Source: Parachlamydiaceae bacterium (GTDB taxonomy: Bacteria > Chlamydiota > Chlamydiia > Chlamydiales > Parachlamydiaceae). Taken from it: a stretch of 54,236 bases of DNA. The notes under the pieces were generated by a model that was not told where the DNA came from, did no database searches, and was given only the letters and a program-made list of their open reading frames with translations. The stretch lies in the NCBI GenBank assembly GCA_013821265.1, contig JACDHD010000008.1, forward strand, positions 1 to 54,236. The letters are read 5' to 3'. Every line of letters starts with the position of its first letter. Position 1 is the first letter of the stretch. The position numbers and the translations under genes were made by a program. Of this stretch, positions 43,092 to 51,652 are shown one piece after another.

Positions 43092-44597
43092 GTGGGAATG
43101 ATCACAGGTTGTACTCAGTTTAATAGACCAGTCATAGACACTCGACCTTTCCCAACGGGTAAATATTCTCGTTTTGGGCAGTGTGCAGAACGGTTTTTTC
43201 GCATTTCGCAAGAATGTTTTGAAGTGAAAAGAAGCAACCAAAATCAAATGGGTTCAATCACCGTTGAAAAGGTTTACCTGCCTAAGTTGAGCCCACAACA
43301 AATCGCTCTTAGAGTTGCATTATGTGTCCTTTCTCTCGGGCTTATTCCTCTTGTGATGCTAATTGGCAAGTGTCTGTATCGCTTTCATAATACGTTTACG
43401 GTCTCCACGCCAAAAAGCCCACAAGAGCTCACTGAACCGTTAGCGCGCCTTGCCTATAGTTTCCTTGATATCTCTTCTTTAGCTTCTCTAATGCGCGTTT
43501 CTACAAAATGTAGAGCCCTGGCTTCGCATGACGTCGTTTGGCGCGGTTTAGTGAATTTTTACGATATAATAATGCCAGAAACAACTGAATATAACCTAAA
43601 AGAGCTCTTTGCCATCCAAATTAGAGGCAAAGTAAGAAATCAAGCACAGCTATTAGATCACTTACGGTATGACCATGTGTCAAGAAAAGTGCCTAAATTG
43701 TTGAATGTGGATTCTTTAGATCCTAGCCTTAAAACGTTAAAAAAGCTCAAGGAACAGACAAAAACTGTAGTAGCTGCACGTAACGATAAAATAACAGAAG
43801 TTTCAGTATGGTTTAACGCAAAAGGAAATGCAAGTTCAGGACCTTATTCTCTTCGCTTTTCTCATCCTGAACTACCCACTGAAATATATGATTTCCCCTT
43901 AAAATTTCTAAGCTTAGATTTTAATTCTTCCTCTGCTAATCATTTCGAATTAAATAACACTCATTTTAGAAAATTAACAAAATTATCACATCTTATACTT
44001 ACTTCCGGAAAATTAACAAAATTTCCCGAACTTATTTTCCAAATACCTACACTCGCCGCATTGAATTTAGAGAAAAATAAACTTTCAAGTTTACCTGAAG
44101 GCCTCTCTCAATTGCCACTCAGAGTGTTAAATTTATCAGACAATGAGTTGACGTCCCTACCAACGGATTTTTCCAAATTAAAGCTAACTGAACTAAATTT
44201 AATGATGAATAGGCTTACGGACGTCACTCAACTTTGTAGCATCACTCAACTTCGATCACTTGCATTATCAGCAAATCATTCCCGAAATGCTGGCTACCTA
44301 ACTTTACCATTGCAAATTGGTGAACTAACGAATTTAGAAAATTTAACCATTTCATTCTTAAAGCTGACTTCTCTTCCCTCTTCTTTAGATAGATTAATCA
44401 GGCTGCGCTTTATTGACATCTCACAAAACGCACTTACACACATTCCTGAAGTACTAGGTAGACTGCCTGCGCTTTCAATGCTAACTTGTCTAGGTAATCC
44501 TTTCTGCAAAGCTCCAGACTATCGACAAGAGCTCTTACGAGTTTGTAGACAACCTGCTTTACAACCAAACCTCCTAACTGTGATGACCGGGGTTTAG
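43092..44597 (+). CDS. F-box and leucine-rich-repeat protein
   Basis: 501 residues. A hydrophobic stretch at about 71-95 (IALRVALCVLSLGLIPLVML) may be a membrane helix. Residues about 115-153 are an F-box: LARLAYSFLDISSLASLMRV followed by S-TKCRALASHDVVWRGLV, matching the L-x-x-x-S-L...V-x-x-x-C/W...W-R-x-L pattern. From about 263 to 480 there are leucine-rich repeats (LAALNLEKNKLSSLPEGL, LRVLNLSDNELTSLPTDF). F-box proteins plug into host SCF ubiquitin ligases, and amoeba-infecting chlamydiae carry many F-box/LRR proteins, so a secreted effector is likely. The start is GTG with GGAG seven bases upstream; an in-frame ATG follows two codons later. Confidence 0.82.
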   Translation: MGMITGCTQFNRPVIDTRPFPTGKYSRFGQCAERFFRISQECFEVKRSNQNQMGSITVEKVYLPKLSPQQIALRVALCVLSLGLIPLVMLIGKCLYRFHNTFTVSTPKSPQELTEPLARLAYSFLDISSLASLMRVSTKCRALASHDVVWRGLVNFYDIIMPETTEYNLKELFAIQIRGKVRNQAQLLDHLRYDHVSRKVPKLLNVDSLDPSLKTLKKLKEQTKTVVAARNDKITEVSVWFNAKGNASSGPYSLRFSHPELPTEIYDFPLKFLSLDFNSSSANHFELNNTHFRKLTKLSHLILTSGKLTKFPELIFQIPTLAALNLEKNKLSSLPEGLSQLPLRVLNLSDNELTSLPTDFSKLKLTELNLMMNRLTDVTQLCSITQLRSLALSANHSRNAGYLTLPLQIGELTNLENLTISFLKLTSLPSSLDRLIRLRFIDISQNALTHIPEVLGRLPALSMLTCLGNPFCKAPDYRQELLRVCRQPALQPNLLTVMTGV

Positions 44598-44682
44598 GTC
44601 ATTTGTCCTTTTCGTCCATTCCCAGCTTTTGCCCTTAGCGCCTTTTTGCTTTTCAGGAAAACTTCTTTAAGCTACTTTCTCT

Positions 44683-44852
44683 CTAAAACCTGGGTTTTGA
44701 ATTTAAAAGGCTCAAGATAGGAGGATATTCTGGATGAGGCTTTGATTTTTTTGGCGAGTTAATAGTCCAAAGCCTATTGACGAGCCAAAAAAACTCAAAG
44801 AATCTCCAGAAGATCCATAGAGTGAGCCTTTTAAACCCAAAACTCAGGTTAG
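44683..44852. repeat. Nested inverted repeat in the oppA leader
   Basis: TAAAACCTGGGTTTTGAATT...AAAGGCTCA (44683-44713) faces TGAGCCTTTTAAACCCAAAA (from 44823). An inner pair, GATTTTTTTGGCGAG and TAATAG, faces CTATTGACGAGCC and AAAAAAACTC (44744-44796). It ends about 20 bases before the oppA start, so it may lie in the mRNA leader. Confidence 0.75.
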
Positions 44853-44872
44853 AACCTAAGGAACCCTAAAAG

Positions 44873-46945
44873 ATGCAAAAAGAACCTCTCTCCTTATACA
44901 TCTTCCGCTTCGTGATGGGCATCGGCCTATTAGTTTTTATGTTCATGCTGTACTGGTCTTCTCTCCTTATAGAAAGCGACCTGAAAGCCCTGCGCAGCGA
45001 GCTCACTCAGATAAAAAATGAACTCTCCACTCTAAAAACGTTTTCCTTCTCTCCGAACGCCTCAAAAGCATCTACTTCACAGACACAACGTACGTCCCTA
45101 GCCGACCCTTCGTTGCCTAACTTGCTTACGGAAGATCCTTTCTTTACCGTCACATTGCCACAAATGCTAGGACCCGATTTCCAGTACGAAGGCACATTTC
45201 AACGCGTCTACTTGGGAAAACCTAATAACTTGCACCCCTTTACCAATTGGGCACAGATAGCTGAATTGCAAAGCTTCTGCATCGGTTCGGTAGCTCGTTT
45301 ACACTTCGGAAAATATGAAACACGCGCTCCCTACCTCGCCATTAAAATGGAGGAACGCCTCAATAAAAAAACAGGGCAACCAGAATTTTGGATTCACCTC
45401 CGCGATGGAGTCTACTGGCAACCCTTAAGGCCCAGTTTTTTTTCTGAAGACATTAAACTCTCTCCCCATTTTCAAACCAAACACCTTGTCACCGCTCACG
45501 ACTTTAAATTTTACTACGATGCGATAATGAATCCCCATGTTCAAGAACCCGGTGCAGCAGCTTTTCGCACCTACTACGATGATGTTGAAGCCTTTGAAGT
45601 AATTGATGACGTTACATTTATTGTGCGTTGGAAAAACCACCCTTTTACAGATCCTGAAGGCAAAACTATCAATAAAATTAAATATAGCGCTACTGACCTA
45701 ACTACAGGCCTACGTCCCCTTGCTTCATTTGTATACCAATACTTCCCCGATGGGCACAAAATCATTGAAGACGATTCCGATCCAGAAACCTACCGAAAAA
45801 ATTCGGTGTGGGCTCAGAATTTTAATCAACACTGGGCGAAAAATATCATCGTGAGTTGTGGAGCCTGGAAATTTGAGGGCATGACCGATCGTCAAATTAC
45901 CTTCTCACGCAATGCCGATCATTTTTTCCCCTTCGATGCACTTGCTGAAGGAATTGAAGTGCAATTTAAGGACTCTGTGGATGCGATGTGGCAACAGTTC
46001 AAAGCCAATCAAGTTGATTTCTATGAAATGCGTCCTGATCAACTTGTCGAGCTCGAAACGTTCATGAACTCTCCGCAATACAAAGAACAAAGCAGTAAAC
46101 CGGGATCCTCCATCCAACATCTAGAATACCTGGCACGCCAATATGCGTTTATCGGTTGGAATCAAGCAAAACCCTATTTCCAATCAAAAAGGGTGCGTCA
46201 AGCCCTGACCATGGCCATTGACCGTCAACGCATTATTCGCCAAATTTTAAATGGATTGGGAGTTGAAGTTAATGGTACTTTTGCCAAAAATTCTATGGCC
46301 TACGATAATTCGATCAAACCCTGGCCCTTTGATGTTCAACAAGCAAAACGTATCCTTGAAGAAGAGGGATGGTTTGACAGTGATGGCGACGGCATTCTAG
46401 ATAAAACAATCGATGGCGAACGCGTAAATTTTGAGTTTAATCTCATGTATTTTGTTAAAGGTGTTACAGGAAAAGCCATTGCCGAGTATGTTTCAACAGC
46501 TTTAAAAGAAATTGGAATTCTGGCTCATCCGCAAGGTGTTGATATCGCAGACTTATCAGCTGCCTTTGATAATAAAAACTTTGATGCTCTCACGATGCTA
46601 TGGGGATTAGGAACTCCACCAGAAGACCCTAAACAGATATGGTACTCTAAAAACAGTGCCGAAGCTGGCTCCTCCAACGTTATTGGATTTTCCAATGCTG
46701 AAGCAGATCGCATTATTGAAGATCTGATTTACGAAACTGATCCACAAAAGCGGATCGCCCTGTACCACCGTTTTGATGCAATTTTGCATGACGAAGCTCC
46801 CTACACGTTCCTATATAGCCCCAAAATCTTGTTGGCCTATCGCGATCGCTTGCAAAACGTGATCATTCCTTCGGAACATCAGGAACTGATTCCCGGAGCA
46901 AACATCAGCGAGCCAGATCTGAATACAGTTTGGTTAAAAAAATGA
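44873..46945 (+). CDS. oppA: Oligopeptide ABC transporter, membrane-anchored binding protein
   Basis: 690 residues of the family 5 solute-binding fold. Segments include YRLAYDNSIK-like AYDNSIKPWPFDVQQAKRIL, AYDxxxx loops and QALTMAIDRQRIIRQILNG. Instead of a signal peptide or lipobox it begins with a membrane helix (FVMGIGLLVFMFMLYWSSLL, about 13-32) followed by a short coiled coil (DLKALRSELTQIKNELSTL). The protein would thus be tethered in the periplasm. It is larger than usual OppA (about 540). Seven bases separate it from oppB. Peptide uptake suits an intracellular parasite. Confidence 0.85.
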   Translation: MQKEPLSLYIFRFVMGIGLLVFMFMLYWSSLLIESDLKALRSELTQIKNELSTLKTFSFSPNASKASTSQTQRTSLADPSLPNLLTEDPFFTVTLPQMLGPDFQYEGTFQRVYLGKPNNLHPFTNWAQIAELQSFCIGSVARLHFGKYETRAPYLAIKMEERLNKKTGQPEFWIHLRDGVYWQPLRPSFFSEDIKLSPHFQTKHLVTAHDFKFYYDAIMNPHVQEPGAAAFRTYYDDVEAFEVIDDVTFIVRWKNHPFTDPEGKTINKIKYSATDLTTGLRPLASFVYQYFPDGHKIIEDDSDPETYRKNSVWAQNFNQHWAKNIIVSCGAWKFEGMTDRQITFSRNADHFFPFDALAEGIEVQFKDSVDAMWQQFKANQVDFYEMRPDQLVELETFMNSPQYKEQSSKPGSSIQHLEYLARQYAFIGWNQAKPYFQSKRVRQALTMAIDRQRIIRQILNGLGVEVNGTFAKNSMAYDNSIKPWPFDVQQAKRILEEEGWFDSDGDGILDKTIDGERVNFEFNLMYFVKGVTGKAIAEYVSTALKEIGILAHPQGVDIADLSAAFDNKNFDALTMLWGLGTPPEDPKQIWYSKNSAEAGSSNVIGFSNAEADRIIEDLIYETDPQKRIALYHRFDAILHDEAPYTFLYSPKILLAYRDRLQNVIIPSEHQELIPGANISEPDLNTVWLKK

Positions 46946-46952
46946 TGCCACC

Positions 46953-48449
46953 ATGCTAAATTACCTTATCCGGCGGCTCATTTTACTACCCATCACGCTG
47001 TTTTTTATCGTGTTGGTCAACTTTGTCATCGTCAATTTGGCTCCGGGGGATCCGGTCACGCTCACCGATGTTTCCCAGCAGGGAGCAAAACGCGACGACA
47101 AAGCTGTAGCATTTGGCAGTGATGACAAGTACCTGCAATTTCGCGAGTTCTATGGCTTGACGCTACCCATTTTGTTTAACACGTGGCCATATACATCCAA
47201 AGAAACTGTCGACACCCTGCTGTGGAGTCTTGTTCATCGCCAAAAAAGCCCTGAAGACCCGAAAGAACTCGAATTCAAAACCTACGAAACGATGCGCATC
47301 TCGTTTGGCGATCGCGCCCGCTTCATCATGCCGATCCTGCGTGATATCGCCACAAATCCCCAAACAACCCCAGCTACACAGCGCATGGCGGTTCGCTTTT
47401 TCGTTCGTGGAGGGACACGACAAGCCTACCTAGGACCCAATCTACCTCCTGAAAAAAAAGCGTATAATCGGAAAGTGGCCGATGACAATAGCTTTCTTAG
47501 TACTTTGTTAATCTCAACCTCAAATACTCCTGAGGTCATTAACGATAAACTCCACAAGTTACAAACGTGGTACGATCAAAACGAACAGGTGTACACGTTT
47601 GCTCCGACCGCATGGCAAAAAGTTTCGATGCTCTTGTTCGAAACGCGCTTTGTGCGCTACATGAGCCGCGTGTTGCGTTTAGATTTTGGCACGATGCGCA
47701 ACGATTCCAACAAAACAGTGGTCAGTGAAGTGGTCAGCCGCTTCAAGTATTCACTGACCTTATCAATCCTACCCATGATCATTACGTTTTTTCTCTGCCT
47801 ACTTTTTGGAACGATCATGGCGGTATACCAGCACCATTGGCCCGACTACTCTCTAAATCTGCTCTTTTTAATCTTGTATGCGATCCCAATCTTCGTGGTG
47901 GCTCCATTTCTAATCGAGAAGGTGGCGTTGAATCACTTTTTCCCTTTTACTCAGACTCCGATTCCCATCACAGGATTTACAAGTCCTGATTCCGTTTACG
48001 ATGACCAAACAAGTTTGCAGCGCCTTTTTGATATCTTCCAACACATTCTTTTGCCCCTCATCGCAATCATTTACGGGACTTTAGCTGCACAGGCTCGCCT
48101 TTCACGCACAGCAATTTTGGAAGTACTGCATCAAGATTATGTGCGCACAGCGCGCGCTAAAGGTCTCTCCTCTTTGGCTATTTTGATAAAACATGTAGGC
48201 CGAAATGCCTCGATCACCATTGTGACATCGATAGCAGGTTCTTTGGGAATCATTTTGGGCGGCTCACTCATCGTTGAAACGCTATTCGGAATCAATGGCT
48301 TTGGGAAATTCTTTTATGACGCTGTGATCAATCGCGACTACAACGTGATCATGTTTTCAGCTTTGGCAGGTTCCTTTTTGACGCTTTTGGGATATTTGAC
48401 GGCCGACATTGCCTACACAACCCTTGATCCGCGCGTAACCCTGGACTGA
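46953..48449 (+). CDS. oppB: Oligopeptide ABC transporter permease OppB
   Basis: 498 residues. The first helix (LIRRLILLPITLFFIVLVNF) and APGDP are OppB-like. The remaining helices are in the C-terminal half, with the ATPase-contact loop VRTARAKGLSSLAILIKHVG. Between helix 1 and the rest are about 230 residues of soluble sequence, where ordinary OppB (about 306) has about 80. The same enlargement is a feature of the chlamydial Opp permeases. It starts seven bases after oppA. Confidence 0.9.
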   Translation: MLNYLIRRLILLPITLFFIVLVNFVIVNLAPGDPVTLTDVSQQGAKRDDKAVAFGSDDKYLQFREFYGLTLPILFNTWPYTSKETVDTLLWSLVHRQKSPEDPKELEFKTYETMRISFGDRARFIMPILRDIATNPQTTPATQRMAVRFFVRGGTRQAYLGPNLPPEKKAYNRKVADDNSFLSTLLISTSNTPEVINDKLHKLQTWYDQNEQVYTFAPTAWQKVSMLLFETRFVRYMSRVLRLDFGTMRNDSNKTVVSEVVSRFKYSLTLSILPMIITFFLCLLFGTIMAVYQHHWPDYSLNLLFLILYAIPIFVVAPFLIEKVALNHFFPFTQTPIPITGFTSPDSVYDDQTSLQRLFDIFQHILLPLIAIIYGTLAAQARLSRTAILEVLHQDYVRTARAKGLSSLAILIKHVGRNASITIVTSIAGSLGIILGGSLIVETLFGINGFGKFFYDAVINRDYNVIMFSALAGSFLTLLGYLTADIAYTTLDPRVTLD

Positions 48450-48453
48450 TCGA

Positions 48454-49956
48454 ATGCATCCTGATTCTTATTCACAAATGATGTGGAAGCGCTTTTGCTA
48501 CCATCGGCTAGGTGTGGCGGCTCTGATCGTTGTCGCATTTTTTTGCCTAGTCGGAATCTATGCGCCCCTTCTTGCTTCCAGTAGACCCCTCTTTGTTGTA
48601 TATGACGGTCAAGCCTACTTCCCCCTCTTTCGCTATCTTTTCTATACGGGATTTTTCACTAAGCGACTTGACCTCTTTTTCAATTTAATGATCGTTACGT
48701 TTCCTCTATTGGTTGGTATCTTGTGGCTTGCTCCTCGCAACATCAAAGTGCCTCTAGCTATCTCTATCTTATTAGCACATTTGTCTTTATTTGCTTTTTT
48801 AGTGTACATGCCCTTGATCGATCCCGCCGGCGATGTAGCGCTTGCACAAAAGCGCACGCAAGCAATCAGAACGAATAAAGAATGGTTGCCTAGTTGGGCC
48901 TTTGAACTGCAACATATAACCCCTTACGCACGCTTAAACCTAGTTCTACGCCACCAACAGCGTCTCAACCAACATGAGCGCCTTCTACCCTATAGTGCAC
49001 AGTACGCTACTAGCATTCAGAATTCGGTTTTAAAGGATAAACAACAAACACACTTGCCAACACTGTGGCAGATGGAAAAAGATCATGAAGAGCAAGAACT
49101 ACAACGTCTAAAAGCCAGCTTAGAGTCCACTCCAAATAAAAACACAGAGGCTCAGCTTCAATATCTTGTAGATCGCCGTCAATGGCTCAACGAACAGCTC
49201 CCACAACTTAAGCACGAAGTGATGCCGCTTGTCACCGATTTCCATTGGGAAGATGATGCTGGGGGCCAGCAAGCACTGAACTATTTCTTGCCTTGGTGGG
49301 AACTGACACGCATCAACCGCAAAAACTTACTTGCCGCACTAATCTTCGGCGTGCGCATTTCCCTAACCGTTGGAATCATTGCTGTAGGCCTATCTCTACT
49401 TGTCGGCATCCCTATTGGAGCTTACTCTGGCTACTATGGAGGGAAAATCGATATCATCGTCTCCCGTCTCATTGAAATCTGGGAAGCGATGCCTGTCTTT
49501 TTTATGCTGTTAATGGTCGTGGCTCTACTTCAAAGCAAGTCGATTTTTCTTGTGACTGCCGTCATCGGATTTTTTGGCTGGACCCAGTTTAGTCGCTACA
49601 TCCGCGGAGAATTTTTTAAACAGCGCAACCTCTCCTATGTCGAAGCGTGCCACTCTTTAGGATTCCGCGATTCCTACATCATGTTTAAACACATTCTCCC
49701 TAATGCCATGCCACCAGTGTTAACACTGCTTCCCTTCGCCATCATGGCGGCAATCACAAGCGAAGCGGGTCTTTCCTTTCTTGGATTAGGTGAGGAGGGG
49801 TCTTGTTCCTGGGGAGTCCTCATGGACGAAGGGCGCTCCGCCTTTCCTGCAGAAAGCTACCTTTTATGGCCCCCAGCGATCCTGTTGACGGTGTTTTTGA
49901 TTGCCATTGCTCTTGTCGGCGACAGCCTACGAGATACTCTAGACCCCAAATTGTGA
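48454..49956 (+). CDS. oppC: Oligopeptide ABC transporter permease OppC
   Basis: 500 residues against about 300 in standard OppC. The N-terminal helix (LGVAALIVVAFFCLVGIYAP) is followed by two more and a long, Gln/Leu-rich, probably coiled-coil periplasmic insert (about 125-275). The ordinary permease core with the EAxxxG loop, VEACHSLGFRDSYIMFKHIL, comes after it, and the end is GDSLRDTLDPKL, which is typical of DppC/OppC. It follows oppB by four bases. No oppD/oppF ATPase genes follow, so they must be elsewhere. Confidence 0.9.
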   Translation: MHPDSYSQMMWKRFCYHRLGVAALIVVAFFCLVGIYAPLLASSRPLFVVYDGQAYFPLFRYLFYTGFFTKRLDLFFNLMIVTFPLLVGILWLAPRNIKVPLAISILLAHLSLFAFLVYMPLIDPAGDVALAQKRTQAIRTNKEWLPSWAFELQHITPYARLNLVLRHQQRLNQHERLLPYSAQYATSIQNSVLKDKQQTHLPTLWQMEKDHEEQELQRLKASLESTPNKNTEAQLQYLVDRRQWLNEQLPQLKHEVMPLVTDFHWEDDAGGQQALNYFLPWWELTRINRKNLLAALIFGVRISLTVGIIAVGLSLLVGIPIGAYSGYYGGKIDIIVSRLIEIWEAMPVFFMLLMVVALLQSKSIFLVTAVIGFFGWTQFSRYIRGEFFKQRNLSYVEACHSLGFRDSYIMFKHILPNAMPPVLTLLPFAIMAAITSEAGLSFLGLGEEGSCSWGVLMDEGRSAFPAESYLLWPPAILLTVFLIAIALVGDSLRDTLDPKL

Positions 49957-49968
49957 CCTGTTCTTCGC

Positions 49969-50180
49969 TTTTGGAGTGCGGTGGCTTGCCACCGCTTTCA
50001 CAAACATCGGCTTGCCGATGTTACTTAGAAGATGTGTTGCAAATTACGCTCAAGTATCCGTAGATGGGGTCGTCAAGCCGACCCCTATGAAAACGGTGGC
50101 AAGCCACCGCACTCCAAAAGCGAAAAACATCGGCAAGCCGATGTTTATGAAAACGGTGCCAAAGCACCGCACTCAATATA
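49969..50180. repeat. Family B inverted repeat, copy 2, extended
   Basis: TTTTGGAGTGCGGTGGC and its complement enclose AACATCGGCTTGCCGATG and GGGTCGTCAAGCCGACCC. A second right arm (50119-50180) with ACATCGGCAAGCCGATG and GGTGCCAAAGCACC follows. The MT-like gene's stop (50145-50147) and last codons are inside this second arm. Confidence 0.8.
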
Positions 50181-51257
50181 GGATAGAGAGTTTATTCGTG
50201 GATCAAATGCATGCTCGTGGTTACCCTGTAGAAAGGCTGCATAGTCCTTGGAAAAACGCACATTCCCCCACTCAATCCAAGTGGCGCGTGTGCCCACTTT
50301 TGGACGTGTGCAATCACTGCGATAGCTAATTGCTTCACGCATTTCCTGAAGATTTTGCGGTGTCTTGACAAACGCCATCATCGCATTTTCTGTCGGGTCA
50401 TCCTTCAAAACAAGCGCCTTGGAAGGAGCAATACGCGTAAAGCCATGTCCTCTCATAAACTTCGTCCATTCTTCAGCACTTCTGTAGTCGCGAATCTCTT
50501 TGCTTTCTGCTTCCCAAGAGACGCCATCAGCAGCATTTACAAAAGTATGAACAACCGAAACAAGTGCACTTAGTTCATTTCGCGTAATGCGTCCTTCATG
50601 ATTTCTCACATCGTGATCTCTCATTAAAATCACAGCACCTGGTCTCAGCTTGCGTGCCATCGATTCTGCAAAGGCGTCTACTCGATCAGCTGGAAGATGG
50701 TGTAACCCACCTACACAAGCAATGAGATCCACACTACTATCAGGAACGTCATCTCCAATAGGTTTGTGAGTCTTTTCAGGTTGCAGCAAAGGATCTTGAC
50801 AATCTGCATCATTCAAGGCCACATGCTGTTTGTAAGGATAACGCGACAACAAAGCTCCAGCTTGCAAACGATCTGAAAATCCTACTGTAGCCACATTGGA
50901 AACCGCCGTACTCGTTCCTTTTAGTGGCACCTTTGCATGCTTTTGGATCGCATCTTTGTAACGTCTATCGTAAATCTCCATGTAGTCATCGAACTCTTGT
51001 GGTTTAAAACTACCCTTCATAAGCTCTGCAGCTTGTTTTCCCATTCCTGTTTTCAACACGGATAATGCGTTAATAGGTGGATGTAGGACGTCATTGCGCG
51101 TGACGCGTCTTCCAGCTAACATTGATTGCCGCTCTTTTTCCCAGAAGGCACTCGTAATTCTACTGGTTGTGAAACGGGAGAGATGTCCAAGCATCTGCAA
51201 TCCAATCCTTTCCACACGCGTTCCTAAATCAGGTTCTTCGTTGAAATTACTGACCAC
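50145..51257 (-). CDS. Class I methyltransferase-like protein
   Basis: A protein of up to 370 residues. SSVDLIACVGGLHHLPADR followed by ESMARKLRPGAVILMRDHDV matches motifs IV-V of SAM-dependent methyltransferases. The glycine-rich SAM loop is not canonical (VSNVATVGFSDRL in its place), so activity is uncertain. The substrate is unknown. The apparent start is a GTG at 51257 that overlaps another open frame; the true start may be further in (for example MLGHLSRF). The last ~16 residues come from a family B repeat, so the original C-terminus was altered. Confidence 0.65.
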   Translation of the reverse strand: MVSNFNEEPDLGTRVERIGLQMLGHLSRFTTSRITSAFWEKERQSMLAGRRVTRNDVLHPPINALSVLKTGMGKQAAELMKGSFKPQEFDDYMEIYDRRYKDAIQKHAKVPLKGTSTAVSNVATVGFSDRLQAGALLSRYPYKQHVALNDADCQDPLLQPEKTHKPIGDDVPDSSVDLIACVGGLHHLPADRVDAFAESMARKLRPGAVILMRDHDVRNHEGRITRNELSALVSVVHTFVNAADGVSWEAESKEIRDYRSAEEWTKFMRGHGFTRIAPSKALVLKDDPTENAMMAFVKTPQNLQEMREAISYRSDCTRPKVGTRATWIEWGNVRFSKDYAAFLQGNHEHAFDPRINSLSYIECGALAPFS

Positions 51258-51585
51258 AGGCTCTGCAGACGCTCTTTTAGCCTCTCCCTCTCTGATTTAC
51301 CTACACGCTCATAGCGCACCATGTAAACTTTGCGTAAGGGATCGCCCTGCAGCATGTCTAAATAAATGGATGACAACAGGGAATAGCTAGAATCATTTTT
51401 GGAAGATGTTTAAAAGCTAATTCGAGAAGAACAAAAGCAGGAAAGACTGTAATTGCAATCGCGAGTCCGATTCCGGCACAGCCCACTTTGATGATGATTC
51501 TTTCGCTATTTTCTCCTCTAATGCGGATATTTTCTATACCGCGTGCCACACAAGCTGCTGGATTAGTTACTGCATCAAGAACCAT
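51224..51585 (-). pseudogene. Frameshifted small membrane protein
   Basis: From ATG 51585 a 75-residue frame reads MVLDAVTNPAACVARGIEN with a hydrophobic helix (VGCAGIGLAIAITVFPAFVL) and stops at 51358. The adjacent frame, open from before that stop, continues as ...SIYLDMLQGDPLRKVYMVRY then ERVGKSERERLKERLQSLW and stops at 51224. Both parts look coding and together would give about 118 residues, so a one-base shift near 51358-51375 is likely. The 3' part overlaps the methyltransferase start. Confidence 0.5.
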
Positions 51586-51652
51586 TGATTACCTCGTTAT
51601 TATAAAAGATTAACAAGTGTATTACAAGAATGATTTTAATCGCAACTATTTA

